Part shown: one piece after another, positions 7,566-16,310 of the stretch | Layout of the letters: every line of letters starts with the position of its first letter | How positions within the stretch are numbered: position 1 is the stretch's first letter | From: Bacteroidales bacterium | GTDB lineage: Bacteria > Bacteroidota > Bacteroidia > Bacteroidales > P3 | NCBI GenBank assembly: GCA_017455205.1 | Contig: JAFTBM010000018.1 | Span: 1-64,000, forward strand | Length of the DNA stretch: 64,000 nt | Direction: 5' to 3' | Notes under the pieces: model-generated | What the model was told of the DNA's origin: nothing | The model's database searches: none | What the model saw: only the letters and a program-made list of their open reading frames with translations | Translations under genes and position numbers: made by a program

Positions 7566-9282
7566 TTATTTCAGGCGGGCATAGAGCCGACGCATGGCGT
7601 TGATGAGACGGAGGACGGTGGGCGAGAAGGTGTAGACGTTGCTGCCGTGAGTCCAGAAGATGTTTTTCCGCCAACGCTTATCAACCCAAACAAGGCCGTC
7701 TTTGTGGAAGCGATGCAGATAGTCGAGGTAAGGTCGTGGGGGTTGATGGAGGAAATGGGCAAAGGTGGGGATGGCCACGCGGTCGAGCAGTTGCTGACTG
7801 TAGGGGAGGAGGTGGAGGGTTTGCATGCCCTCGGCGAAAGCGATGATGAGGCGGTCGTTGGAGTTTTTCGTCTGGCGGTTGGTGTAGCCAGTGAAGTGCC
7901 AGCTTTCAGTTGGGTCTTTGGCAAGCAGGGGACGGATGGTGTTGCCACGGGGGGCATAACCCACGGTTTGCAGGTGATAGTTGAGCGAGAAAAGCACTTC
8001 AAAGTAGTGGCGAGTAAAGGTCAAGCGTGCAGTGATGGGCGAGCAATAGATGGAAGACAAGTGTTCGCCACAAAAGAGGTATTGGGAGTGGAGATTATCG
8101 GTGAGGCGTTGGTCGGGGGTGGTGGTAAGATATTGCTCCTCTTTTTCTTGCAGTGACCATGTACTATTAGTGGCATAGAACATAGCCACTTCGGGATAGC
8201 CATGCTGACAGAGGGTGCGATTGACCGAGCGAAGGATATTGCCCTTTGAGAGGGTATCGACCAGGGCAACCTTGTGGGAGTGGGAGGCTACCCCCTCTTG
8301 CACAAGATAGTCAATTAGGTAGGGAGTACCAGGCATCAGCGACCGACGTGAGTTGAAGAGGTAATGAACTTTGATGCCTCCGATGGCTGGGGCGAGACTG
8401 CGGGCGGCGAGATAGTAGCTATGGCAGTCGCGCGCGCAGAAGTAGAGATGGGAGATGCCGCGCCGCTTGGCATCGGCCATAATGGAAGCAACCCAAGTGG
8501 TAATGGAAGGAGCTGAGATATCGGCTACAAAGCGAGATTGATCTTCGATAGTAGGAATAGAGAGGCGCACAGCACGGCTAAGGCCAGCCATCAGCGAGGG
8601 ATAGGGATAGGTAGTGGACACCACATTGTTGATCCACTGATGCTCGTAGGGGAGGTAGTCGTAGTGAAGGTGGTGGGCTTTAATGCCGAGGCGGCGCGGG
8701 ATGCGATAGTCGCTGTGGCGGTTGTCGCCATAGTGATGCCAGTGAGAGAATGAGAGATGTTCCTTGTCGCGAACATATTTGAATAGCGAACCGTCGCTCT
8801 TATAAGCACCAATAGTATCGGATACATACAGCGTATCGCCTGGAAGGAAGAAGCCGTGGTCGGTGAGTTGCTGGCGGATGAAAGTATCGGGGAGGTACAT
8901 ATCGGAGATATAGACGATGTGGCCTTTCTTCCGTAGGTTATTGATGAGTGAACGAGTGGACAGGATGGGACGCAGGAGTTTTTTTTCGGTTTGCAGTTCG
9001 AGGTCGATGAGTTGATCGACCGAGAGTGGCAGTGGCAAGAGTTCCTTCATGGTGGTGTATTTCTCACGCAGGGTACCTCTTGCCTTTAGGCGAATGGCCA
9101 CAATCATGCGGCGGAGTTGCTCGGTATCAGAAGATGGCAGGGATGAGCTGGATAGAGAGGCTTCGTGGGGGGGGGGGTAATATACTGATTATTAACTTAC
9201 TAATAATCTCAATGGCGTTGTAAGGAGAGCCACAGAGGCGGCAGAGGCAGGTGTCGAATACGTCGAACGAGTAGGTATTCAT
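7566..9282 (-). CDS. HAD-like hydrolase protein of glycan loci, frame broken at a C11 tract
   Basis: The 513-codon frame 7566-9107 has VYISDMYLPDTFIRQQL, YVSDTIGAYKSDGSLF and HYGDNRHSD, typical of the long HAD-like proteins (COG5610 type) in polysaccharide loci, plus a second HAD-like half (LYFCARDCHSYYLA, VALVDTLSKGN). The catalytic DxD start is missing from that frame. It is found upstream: an ATG at 9280-9282 gives MNTYSFDVFDTCLCRLCGSP, which runs into a C11 coding-strand tract (plus strand 9167-9177) and stops 17 codons after it. Ten or thirteen C would join both parts. The gene is therefore OFF as sequenced, or the tract length is a sequencing error. Confidence 0.8.
9167..9177. repeat. 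G11 tract (C11 on the coding strand) in the HAD gene
   Basis: Eleven G on the plus strand at the exact place where the two parts of the HAD gene lose register. One base fewer restores the frame. Confidence 0.9.
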
Positions 9283-9309
9283 AAGGGGGAGTTTTTTATT
9301 GTTTTGGGG

Positions 9310-10161
9310 TTATTTGGCCAACAGGGCATCGATGGCCTCAAGCAGACTTGCCGAAAGGGTGGGGTCTACCTTGCGAACAAAGAAAGCACCGCTCTCCTTG
9401 ATGGCGAGCAGGTCGTCTAAAGTGAGGATTTTGGGACTGGCAGCGTTGTCCTCCCACAGCGAAAGATGAAGAGAGTCGTTGATGCACTGCACGTGGGGAT
9501 TGTTGAGTAGGAGAGTTTGAGGGACGATTTCCTCACACGAATGGGTGAACCGCGTGCGGCGGTGCAGTGTTTTTCTCGGTAGTGCAAGAATAGTCCCCAC
9601 CCCTTGGGAAGAGAGGCTGGCTTGCCACCCTCCACAATAGAGGTTGCCCCATGCTGCAAGACTGCGACGGAAGCCCAGTTTGCGTTGCACCTTGAGTAGG
9701 AGGTTGGTCAGTTTGTGGTGATAGCGCACGTCGTGGTGCTGAATGCCGAACCAGTAGTAGTGCATACGGTCAAGTCCCCCCTCTGTTCCCCAACTTGGGC
9801 GTGGCATAGGGTGATATTCAATATAGTTGTTGTGGTTCTGCTCGGAGAAGAATTGCTTAAAGCGGCTGAGAGGCTGCGAGGGGTAGCAGTTGCCAGTGAT
9901 GAGATGGTAATAAGAGTAGGGGCCATACTTGGCGGCCACAGCCATCAGGTCGTAGAGTACCCACATAATCTTCTCGTTGCCCCACTCTACATGGTGGAGA
10001 CGGATGATATGGAGTTGGCCAGCGGTTTTGAATTGCGGAACTTGCTCGCGGCAACTCGTATCAATGTGGATAAAGATGTCGAAGTCGGCATCGAAGTGGC
10101 TAATAATACGCTGCACGAAAGAGAGCTCTTTGTGAGCGATGATAAGGATGGCCTGTTTCAT
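9310..10161 (-). CDS. core-2/I-branching type glycosyltransferase (GT14)
   Basis: A 283-residue protein with the features of the bacterial Core-2/I-branching (PF02485) family: MKQAILIIAHKELSFVQRII, FDIFIHIDTSCREQ, ITGNCYPSQPLSRF, the GGWQASLSSQG turn and HSCEEIVPQTLLLNNP, where the E-E-x-x-x-x-T pattern matches the family's DE..f.qT motif. It probably adds a GlcNAc or Xyl-type sugar. Start chosen at the ATG 10159-10161; upstream codons overlap the truncated GT2. It follows that remnant by 4 bp. Confidence 0.8.
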   Translation of the reverse strand: MKQAILIIAHKELSFVQRIISHFDADFDIFIHIDTSCREQVPQFKTAGQLHIIRLHHVEWGNEKIMWVLYDLMAVAAKYGPYSYYHLITGNCYPSQPLSRFKQFFSEQNHNNYIEYHPMPRPSWGTEGGLDRMHYYWFGIQHHDVRYHHKLTNLLLKVQRKLGFRRSLAAWGNLYCGGWQASLSSQGVGTILALPRKTLHRRTRFTHSCEEIVPQTLLLNNPHVQCINDSLHLSLWEDNAASPKILTLDDLLAIKESGAFFVRKVDPTLSASLLEAIDALLAK

Positions 10162-10165
10162 TGTG

Positions 10166-10420
10166 CTATGCAAATATTTTCTTGAATAAAGGGATGCGGA
10201 GAAGGCCAAAAGCCAAGGCAATGGTGATGGCATAGCGCCACACGTAGAGCCAGAAGACGTTGAGGTCGAGGATGGTTTTGGCGTCGTCTGGCGAGTTGTC
10301 GTTGATCACGATATGCTTGAGGTCGGCGAATGTCTGGTTGAGCATACTATCCATTTCCTTGCGCAGCCCAAGCTCGGTGCGATAGACGGGCATTAGGATA
10401 GAGACAAGGGAATTGGGCAT
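10166..10420 (-). pseudogene. internally deleted GT2 (fused ends)
   Basis: The 84-codon frame starts MPNSLVSILMPVYRTELGLR and follows the intact GT2 at 6724-7557 through NDNSPDDAKTILD (about residue 52). It then jumps to LNVFWLYVWRYAITIALAFG and a short basic end, with no DxD region. So it has the first fifth of a GT2 joined to an unrelated or C-terminal tail; most of the catalytic domain is absent. A deletion between two glycosyltransferase genes, probably by recombination, explains this best. It is unlikely to be active. Confidence 0.75.
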
Positions 10421-10468
10421 AGGTTAAATGAGATATCGGTGGTAAGTGTCTCATTTATTGTATGGAAT

Positions 10469-11875
10469 TCAACGGATAAAGGTGCTCTTACTTCGTAGAG
10501 TTATATGATTCCATGAATATTCTCCAATAGGCACGCTGTACGGGTACATTCTACCGATAACTTTGTTTACCTCATCGGATAGCTCGGTGTCAGGTGGCAG
10601 AAGGACACATTCAGGAGTGGTGGTGCTATCTTGTATAACTTCAAAAAATTGCTTTTCCAAATCAAAGATGGGGTCAGGGTTACTCTGCACGATGCCTTCC
10701 CGATTGAGAAGACTTAAGCCAGGGTAGTAAGCGAAGTTGAATATGGCTGATTTCGTTTTTTCGTCCATCCGAAGAGTAAGTTCGTGAAAATTATCCGCAG
10801 CCTCACGGAAAGTAACTTTATCCAATAGTATTTCCCGCCTTGTCCTCAAAAAGTCGCTATAAATACCCCGGCTATGCGGGAAAACAGAAATCATGCATAG
10901 TGTAGCAGCAAGAATCAGATTCTTGTCGGCGGCACGTCCCAGAATTAATACATAGACAGGGATTAAAACCATATGATAATGTGCATACGGGCGCATTACA
11001 AGCGATGGAACCATACTCAACAAGGCTACAATGACGGCAAACATCAAGTTATGCTCTTTTTTGAAAAAGAAGGCCGATGCCACAACAAAAAGTGCAATCG
11101 TAACAACGTGAGGAATCGGAGACGGCACCCATGCAGAGCGGTCAACGCTTCCGACTAAATGTTCAAAGTTCCACAGAAACATATAGTATATCATTCCCCA
11201 TGTCCCCTCCCATCCCGAGGTGATTAGCATATATGCCGTGCATAGACAAGCTATTACGCTTCCGCCCGCAACTATCAAAGTACACTGTTTCGCGGCATCC
11301 AATATACGATGCTGACTCACAGCAGGCCATAGTGCGAATAGAGTAAACCCTATCAGAGGGAAAAGATTACTCATTTTAAGGAAAACGACACATCCCATGC
11401 ATAATCCAGCCATAAAGAAGTGTCTGTTTTCGCCTTTTTGCAGTAATAAAATGGAAAGCGATATCGGAAGCAAAGAATACTCTTCGGTAAGGTTGCCGCC
11501 TTGATAAAAACAAGCAAGAAGAAGGAGTGAAAGAAAGATAACTATTATGCTACGCGTGCCACTCAACTTAAAATAAGCCAGCAAATGTTTCCAGGCAATG
11601 AGCGTTGCCGTCAAAAATAAGCCTTGCAATAGTGCAATGCCAAATTGCGGACTAATCAAGAGTCCGAGTGCATTGATGAGATACAGCAGTAGACCTTTGT
11701 TATCATAGATATCAACATAGGGAGTGCCTTTCTGCGTAATTAAAAGCCCCATCTGTTCATAAAGCGTAGCATCCGCACTATAGCCGAGATAGAAGGGTGA
11801 GGTGGAAAAGGAAAAAAGGAAGACGAATAGGAATGCTGCCAACGCAAGCAGCAAAATAGTCAATATCTTTCGCAT
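10469..11875 (-). CDS. polytopic membrane protein, glycosyltransferase-39/83-like
   Basis: About 468 residues with roughly ten hydrophobic segments, starting MRKILTILLLALAAFLFVFL at the ATG 11873-11875. The first periplasmic-type loop has SADATLYEQMGLLITQKGTPYVDIYDNKGLLLYL, the pattern seen in PMT/ArnT-like lipid-linked sugar transferases (acidic residue in the first loop). A soluble tail of ~120 residues ends the protein. It could transfer a sugar from polyprenyl phosphate on the outer face, or be an oligosaccharide repeat-unit polymerase. It is more AT-rich than the GT genes around it, which suggests separate acquisition. Confidence 0.65.
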   Translation of the reverse strand: MRKILTILLLALAAFLFVFLFSFSTSPFYLGYSADATLYEQMGLLITQKGTPYVDIYDNKGLLLYLINALGLLISPQFGIALLQGLFLTATLIAWKHLLAYFKLSGTRSIIVIFLSLLLLACFYQGGNLTEEYSLLPISLSILLLQKGENRHFFMAGLCMGCVVFLKMSNLFPLIGFTLFALWPAVSQHRILDAAKQCTLIVAGGSVIACLCTAYMLITSGWEGTWGMIYYMFLWNFEHLVGSVDRSAWVPSPIPHVVTIALFVVASAFFFKKEHNLMFAVIVALLSMVPSLVMRPYAHYHMVLIPVYVLILGRAADKNLILAATLCMISVFPHSRGIYSDFLRTRREILLDKVTFREAADNFHELTLRMDEKTKSAIFNFAYYPGLSLLNREGIVQSNPDPIFDLEKQFFEVIQDSTTTPECVLLPPDTELSDEVNKVIGRMYPYSVPIGEYSWNHITLRSKSTFIR

Positions 11876-11984
11876 AATGATAGTGTTTTCCTCTCCCCTC
11901 ACAATTTTATTAGGCATCTTCAAGGATGTTTGAAATTTAAGATGACCAAGCCGATACTTAAGAGTATTTAATTGCATCAGTATC

Positions 11985-12803
11985 TTACTTCAATATGATT
12001 TTTTTGATCGTTTTTTTTACCTTCTTATACCTCCTATAAAGTGGAAGCATCCCTACCTTATCGAAAAAATAGCTTATTCTCTGTGTGCGATTCCACGATT
12101 CGCTCTCCCAAGATACTGCATTGTGGTGGTAACTGACAATATAATTTGGATTTGGGGAAAATGCATAGCCAAAAGTGCCTGTGCCGTATACCATAATATC
12201 ATCTCCAAAATGCTGTGTTTGGTCAATATAGCGAAATCCTCGTGCCGCAAGATTACGCGCCACCAGACGGTCGTTGTTCACATAATCACGATAATGGAAC
12301 GCCCAATCGGCATCGGCTGGAACGGTGTTGTAATAATCTCGTATATGGCATATCATTTCATGCTGGGGGCAACACCCCATGGAGGAAGTGAGAATTTCAA
12401 GATGAGGAACATCTTCGCCTGGACGTTGGGGAGTGCCATCGGGATTGAGGTACAGCTCGGCGATATGTTCAATTTCAAATTCCCGATAAAGTTCTATACC
12501 ACTGAAGAAGTTGCAATCAAGGAAGCCATCCAAACGTTGAAAGAGTTCCACATCAGTGTCAAGGTAGATGCCGCCATATTCCGCAAGCACATTGTAGCGG
12601 CAAACATCAGAGACGAGAGCGTACTTCTTCACCTCGTAGCCATAGCGAGAAGCCGAATAACGCTTGTAGTCGAACATGGACTCATCCCAACGCATGAATT
12701 GCCAATCGGGCATTAGGCGTTTCCATCCTCGGATGCAATCTTTCTGCGATTGCGGCATCAATCCCTTGCCAAACCAGCAATAGTGTATAATTTTAGGTAT
12801 CAT
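11985..12803 (-). CDS. GT32-like glycosyltransferase with DXD motif
   Basis: A 272-residue protein. MIPKIIHYCWFGKG, the W..FMRWDE region, ALVSDVCRYNVLAEYGGIYLDTDVEL (DxD at about 97-99) and a C-terminal His-rich YIVSYHHNAVSW are the standard marks of the Gly_transf_sug (OCH1/capsular) family. It likely uses a nucleotide sugar such as UDP-Gal or GDP-Man. It is preceded by a good internal promoter (12916-12945) and followed by the membrane protein gene. Confidence 0.85.
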   Translation of the reverse strand: MIPKIIHYCWFGKGLMPQSQKDCIRGWKRLMPDWQFMRWDESMFDYKRYSASRYGYEVKKYALVSDVCRYNVLAEYGGIYLDTDVELFQRLDGFLDCNFFSGIELYREFEIEHIAELYLNPDGTPQRPGEDVPHLEILTSSMGCCPQHEMICHIRDYYNTVPADADWAFHYRDYVNNDRLVARNLAARGFRYIDQTQHFGDDIMVYGTGTFGYAFSPNPNYIVSYHHNAVSWESESWNRTQRISYFFDKVGMLPLYRRYKKVKKTIKKIILK

Positions 12804-12915
12804 GACTGAATTTTAGTGAGGCATTTTTATGGGTATCATGGAAGGAGTGTTTCTCCAGTATTCAAGTTGTTGTATTACTTTTCTTTGCAGCATCTTTTCC
12901 GTGTGTGTCAGAATG

Positions 12916-12945
12916 CAAATTTACAACTTTTTGCCAATGTTTCAA
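12916..12945 (-). promoter_or_regulatory. internal capsule promoter
   Basis: On the minus strand TTG (12943-12945), a 19-bp spacer and TAAATTTG (12916-12923) fit the Bacteroidota consensus. The space between the start of the GT32 gene and the end of the next GT2 (12804-13063) holds no gene. Two copies of a CAACTTTTTGCCAATG sequence (about 12925 and 12958) overlap the promoter. Confidence 0.65.
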
Positions 12946-13063
12946 CTTCGGTTTTGCAACTTTTTGCCAATGGTTTGGGGAAAAGGAGACCTTTGGGAAG
13001 ACATTTTAACCTATTGCATTCAGAGAATGGTCTATCTTCTTCCATGTGGTGTAAAGAGAAAGA

Positions 13064-13927
13064 TTAGGGCAATTTCTCCCGTTTGATTTTGCGTTTTCGT
13101 TTTAGGTATCCCAAGTATGTTGATGGTCGAGTAAGCAATTTGCCGATGCGATAGGGGCGGGTGTCCCAATGGCTGAAAGAGATAAATATGAGGAAGTCGC
13201 GCAATGAGTACTGCTCTACGGGCAGGCCGCGGCGGATGCAGGTGTTGTGGCGGAGAATGAGATTCCAATAGAAAGCATTTGTCCAGTTGGCAGTGATTGA
13301 GGTGGAGAAGATGCGGTATTTATATGTTATCTCGTGCGAGATGGCCAGTTTCCCCACCTCTTCCAATCGGAAGTAAAGGTCGGCATCAACACCCGCCTTG
13401 AGCGAGGTATCAAGACCTCCCATACGGAAATATGCCTCGCGCCGAAAACCAGAGAACACCTCGGCTCGGTAGTCGTGGTTCGTGAAATAAGTCTTCCCCT
13501 GCGGTATTACCAAGGGGCGGCTTTCTTTGATGGGATTTAGAAATTCATCGCAGATGTAATAGCGGGAGAATGCGAGTGCCACATCGTCGCCCTCTGCAAG
13601 CAAGTCGGCAATCACCGAAAGAGCATTGGGAAGGAGGGCATCATCGGGGTCAAGGTAGCCACAAAACTCTCCTCCGGCATGCAGCATGCACTGATGTTTA
13701 GTGTAGGCACAACCCATATTCTTTTCATTGTAGAAGATGTGGAAACGCGGGTTGGTGGCGTAGTGGCCATAGATTTCTTGCGAATTATCGGTTGAGCCAT
13801 CATCGACAATGATCACCTCCCAGTGAGTATACGTCTGCGCCAGCACACTGTCGATGGCTTCTTGCAGGTAGCGACCGTTGTTGTAGTTGGCTATTAGTAC
13901 CGAAAACAAGGGTTCCTTTTCTTTCAT
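13064..13927 (-). CDS. family 2 glycosyltransferase
   Basis: A 287-residue GT-A enzyme: PLFSVLIANYNNGRYLQEAI, IIVDDGSTDNSQEI, NMGCAYTKHQCMLHAGGEFCGYLDPDD (DPDD as the metal motif) and AGVDADLYFRLEE. The C-terminus is basic and may sit on the membrane. It should add one sugar of the repeat unit. It runs leftward 39 bp downstream of the beta-propeller gene. Confidence 0.85.
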   Translation of the reverse strand: MKEKEPLFSVLIANYNNGRYLQEAIDSVLAQTYTHWEVIIVDDGSTDNSQEIYGHYATNPRFHIFYNEKNMGCAYTKHQCMLHAGGEFCGYLDPDDALLPNALSVIADLLAEGDDVALAFSRYYICDEFLNPIKESRPLVIPQGKTYFTNHDYRAEVFSGFRREAYFRMGGLDTSLKAGVDADLYFRLEEVGKLAISHEITYKYRIFSTSITANWTNAFYWNLILRHNTCIRRGLPVEQYSLRDFLIFISFSHWDTRPYRIGKLLTRPSTYLGYLKRKRKIKREKLP

Positions 13928-13966
13928 ATTGAGAAAAAAGCAGATTGTCTGTATATTAGTCGCTGT

Positions 13967-15016
13967 CTACCGCCTACCTTTGAGCAGGCGCTTTACCATC
14001 CGTTTCAATGGTTTGAGGCTGTGTTTGACAAAACGTTTTGCGTTGTGCCATGATGACTGCGGTAGCAAATATTGCTTAATGTATTGACACTTCGAAATGC
14101 CATTCACGGGCTTGAACTTGACGCGGTCGCGTGTGGAAAGCAGCCCGAAGGAGGACTGATGCTCGGTCTTGGCCGAGAAGTACACCCATATCTCCCTACC
14201 CACCTTCACCGAGCAGGCCCGGTAGAGGCCGTTGGAATAGAAGTCCATAAAGTATTGCGTGGGCGAAAGCACCTTGCTCGCATAGCGAAAGCTGAGGCCA
14301 TCGGCCGAATCAAGCCAGTGCAGATGCCAGCCATCGTAGAGAAGCATCTGATAGCGACCGTCGTAGTGCTGCACGTCTATGTGCCACGGGTCTATATCGC
14401 TCGGCATATCCAGCTGGCACACCGTGTAGGGCTTCCACGACTCGCCATCGACGGAGGTGGTCATCAATATCTGCCGATTGGGTAGATAGCCGCTGCGGTC
14501 CACATACCAGCACCTATAGCGTTGCCCGTCCCAGTGGATGGCGGGCGAGATGATTTGCTGCCCCCAGATAGCGTTGTCCGACTTCTCGCGCAGGTCGGCC
14601 ACCACCTCGCGTTCCGACCAGTGAAGCCCATCGGCAGAGGTCTTGCGCAGCAATTGGGTGGTGTTGCCCACCAGCTGGCGGTTGGTCAGCAGCGAGCGGC
14701 GGTAGTAGCATTCCATCAACCCGTTGCGAATCACCAAGTGTGGGTCAGACAAATAGTTGTGCGCCTCCACATCGGCTGCATCTATATCATCTATCGGGTT
14801 ACCCGCAATCGGCTGCCACCGCCGACCATCGTCGGAGAAGTGGATGCACGGCAGCTCATACCTATCGCGGTAAGGCTCTACGTCAAATGGCGGAAACGGC
14901 GTTTGAGCCATCCACCAGCGGTGGCCATTCCAGCCATCGGGTATATACAACACCGAGGGATGCCACGGATGCGGCTGGCACCCGGGTACGTTGTCTATAA
15001 TCAGTGGGGTATGCAT
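13967..15016 (-). CDS. five-bladed beta-propeller, glycosidase-like protein
   Basis: A 349-residue protein with repeated blade-like strands: HPSVLYIPDGWNGHRWWMAQTP, CIHFSDDGRRWQPI, DPHLVIRNGLMECYYRR, ISPAIHWDGQRYRCWYVDRSG, DIQ-type WHIDVQHYDGRYQMLLYDG and DFYSNGLYRACSV. This pattern is that of GH43/GH32-like propellers encoded in O-antigen and capsule loci. No signal peptide is seen, so it acts in the cytoplasm. Its catalytic triad is not clear, and it could be a transferase or binding protein. A decayed relative lies at 26909-27126. Confidence 0.6.
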   Translation of the reverse strand: MHTPLIIDNVPGCQPHPWHPSVLYIPDGWNGHRWWMAQTPFPPFDVEPYRDRYELPCIHFSDDGRRWQPIAGNPIDDIDAADVEAHNYLSDPHLVIRNGLMECYYRRSLLTNRQLVGNTTQLLRKTSADGLHWSEREVVADLREKSDNAIWGQQIISPAIHWDGQRYRCWYVDRSGYLPNRQILMTTSVDGESWKPYTVCQLDMPSDIDPWHIDVQHYDGRYQMLLYDGWHLHWLDSADGLSFRYASKVLSPTQYFMDFYSNGLYRACSVKVGREIWVYFSAKTEHQSSFGLLSTRDRVKFKPVNGISKCQYIKQYLLPQSSWHNAKRFVKHSLKPLKRMVKRLLKGRR

Positions 15017-15101
15017 ACTTTAGGTGAATAGTGAAAGGTGAATAGTGAAAGGTGAATAGTGAGTTGTGAATAGTGAAGGATGATTCAGCCGAGAGTAGGG
15101 G

Positions 15102-15358
15102 AGAATCAATTCTCAATTTTCCAATTCTCCCAACCGCGTCAGCCAATTTTCAATTCTCAATTTTCAATTCTCAATTTTCCAATTCTCCCAACCGCGTCAG
15201 CCAATTTTCAATTCTCAATTTTCAATTCTCAATTTTCCAATTCTCCCAACCGCGTCAGCCAATTCTCAATTCTCAATTTTCAATTCTCAATTTTCCAATT
15301 CTCCCAACCGCGTCAGCCAATTCTCAATTCTCAATTTTCAATTCTCAATTTTCCAATT
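15102..15358. repeat. 58-bp tandem array, four copies
   Basis: The core CAACCGCGTCAGCC begins at 15131, 15189, 15247 and 15305, giving an exact 58-bp period. The cores are separated by runs of TTCTCAA/TTTTCAA. Upstream, 15018-15066 has a separate short repeat of GGTGAATAGTGAA. The array supplies the stop codon of the GNAT gene and fills the space to the propeller gene. It has no spacer diversity, so it is not a CRISPR array. Confidence 0.9.
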
Positions 15359-16297
15359 GAGTGCGTAGAGGGGGAACTCTTTGCCACCCATAGCCAACTT
15401 GTAGGGCTCATCGCCCAAAAGCAGGTCGAGCGTGGCGATGCCCTCTTCGCAGAGCTGCTTGATGGTCTCGCAGATCAGCAGTATGCCAGGACTATAGCGG
15501 TTATAGGCGATATTGTGGCTCAACCGAGGCACATAGTAGCAACTCTGCCCCGAGTGGAGCAGCCCCGCCATGTAGGCCACAGGCTCATTGCCGTGCAGCA
15601 GCACGTAGATGCGATGCCCCTCCACATGGTGCAGTATGTGGGTGAAGGCGTTTTTCTGCCGTTTCCACCACAAATGCCAGCGACTTCCAGGGTCGCCGCC
15701 CCGCTCCTCGTATATCTCCTGCAGCCTGCGCCAAAGTCCGCGGGGAATAGGCCGATGGTCATCGTAAACCTCCAGCCTCACCTCAAACCCCTCCTTCTCC
15801 TTGCGGTTGTAGGCTGTGCGTACATTCTGCCGCTGATGCTTGTTGAGCCCTTCAAACCAAGCCTCATACCCACGGCTGATGTCAATGGCCACGCAGGTCT
15901 CTTTCCACGTCATCTTATCCCCCAGAGTGCGATAGAGCCTACTATCCTCGGCTATGTGGACTGCCTCGATGGTATAGCCCTCGTAGGGCTGTAGTGCCTT
16001 GCTTATCAGCCTTCTGTTATGCTCTGTGTCCTCGGTGCTGGAGATGATGTCCTCATAGTCCATTCGGCCATAGTAGGAGAGCATCCGCAGCCGCCGCCGC
16101 TTCGTATTCACCGCCAGCGGCAGGATGCACTCCTCGCCCTCATCCTCCACCTGCCGCCACACTATCCGCCACCGCGAAAGGCGATGCTGCATATAGAAAG
16201 CAATCCATAGGAAGCAGTAATAGTCGTAGTGCTGGATGGGCTTTATGGCAGGATTGGCCGCCACTATTCGTGTCCACCTCTTCTTCAATTTGCTCAT
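15338..16297 (-). CDS. GNAT/FemAB-like acyltransferase
   Basis: A 319-residue protein with the late motif of PF13480-type acyltransferases: LHGNEPVAYMAGLLHSGQSCYYV followed by YNRYSPGILLICETIKQLCEEG and LDLLLGDEPYKLAMGG, where G-x-E-x-Y-K is highly typical. The N-terminal half has the matching WKETCVAIDISRGYEAWFEGLNKHQRQNVR. Such enzymes N- or O-acylate sugars or link amino acids. The last residues NWKIEN and the stop are made by the 58-bp repeat array, which shows the array has eroded or extended the end of the gene. Confidence 0.8.
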   Translation of the reverse strand: MSKLKKRWTRIVAANPAIKPIQHYDYYCFLWIAFYMQHRLSRWRIVWRQVEDEGEECILPLAVNTKRRRLRMLSYYGRMDYEDIISSTEDTEHNRRLISKALQPYEGYTIEAVHIAEDSRLYRTLGDKMTWKETCVAIDISRGYEAWFEGLNKHQRQNVRTAYNRKEKEGFEVRLEVYDDHRPIPRGLWRRLQEIYEERGGDPGSRWHLWWKRQKNAFTHILHHVEGHRIYVLLHGNEPVAYMAGLLHSGQSCYYVPRLSHNIAYNRYSPGILLICETIKQLCEEGIATLDLLLGDEPYKLAMGGKEFPLYALNWKIEN

Positions 16298-16310
16298 AGC
16301 CTTAATTCTT

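Noticed and set aside
15102..15358. A CRISPR array
   Set aside because: The four units are the same along the whole 58 bp; there are no unique spacers and no cas genes in the window.
15080..15994. A 304-codon plus-strand frame through the 58-bp array
   Set aside because: The first third is repeat-made (ILNFQFSIFQFS words) and the rest is antisense to the GNAT-like gene.
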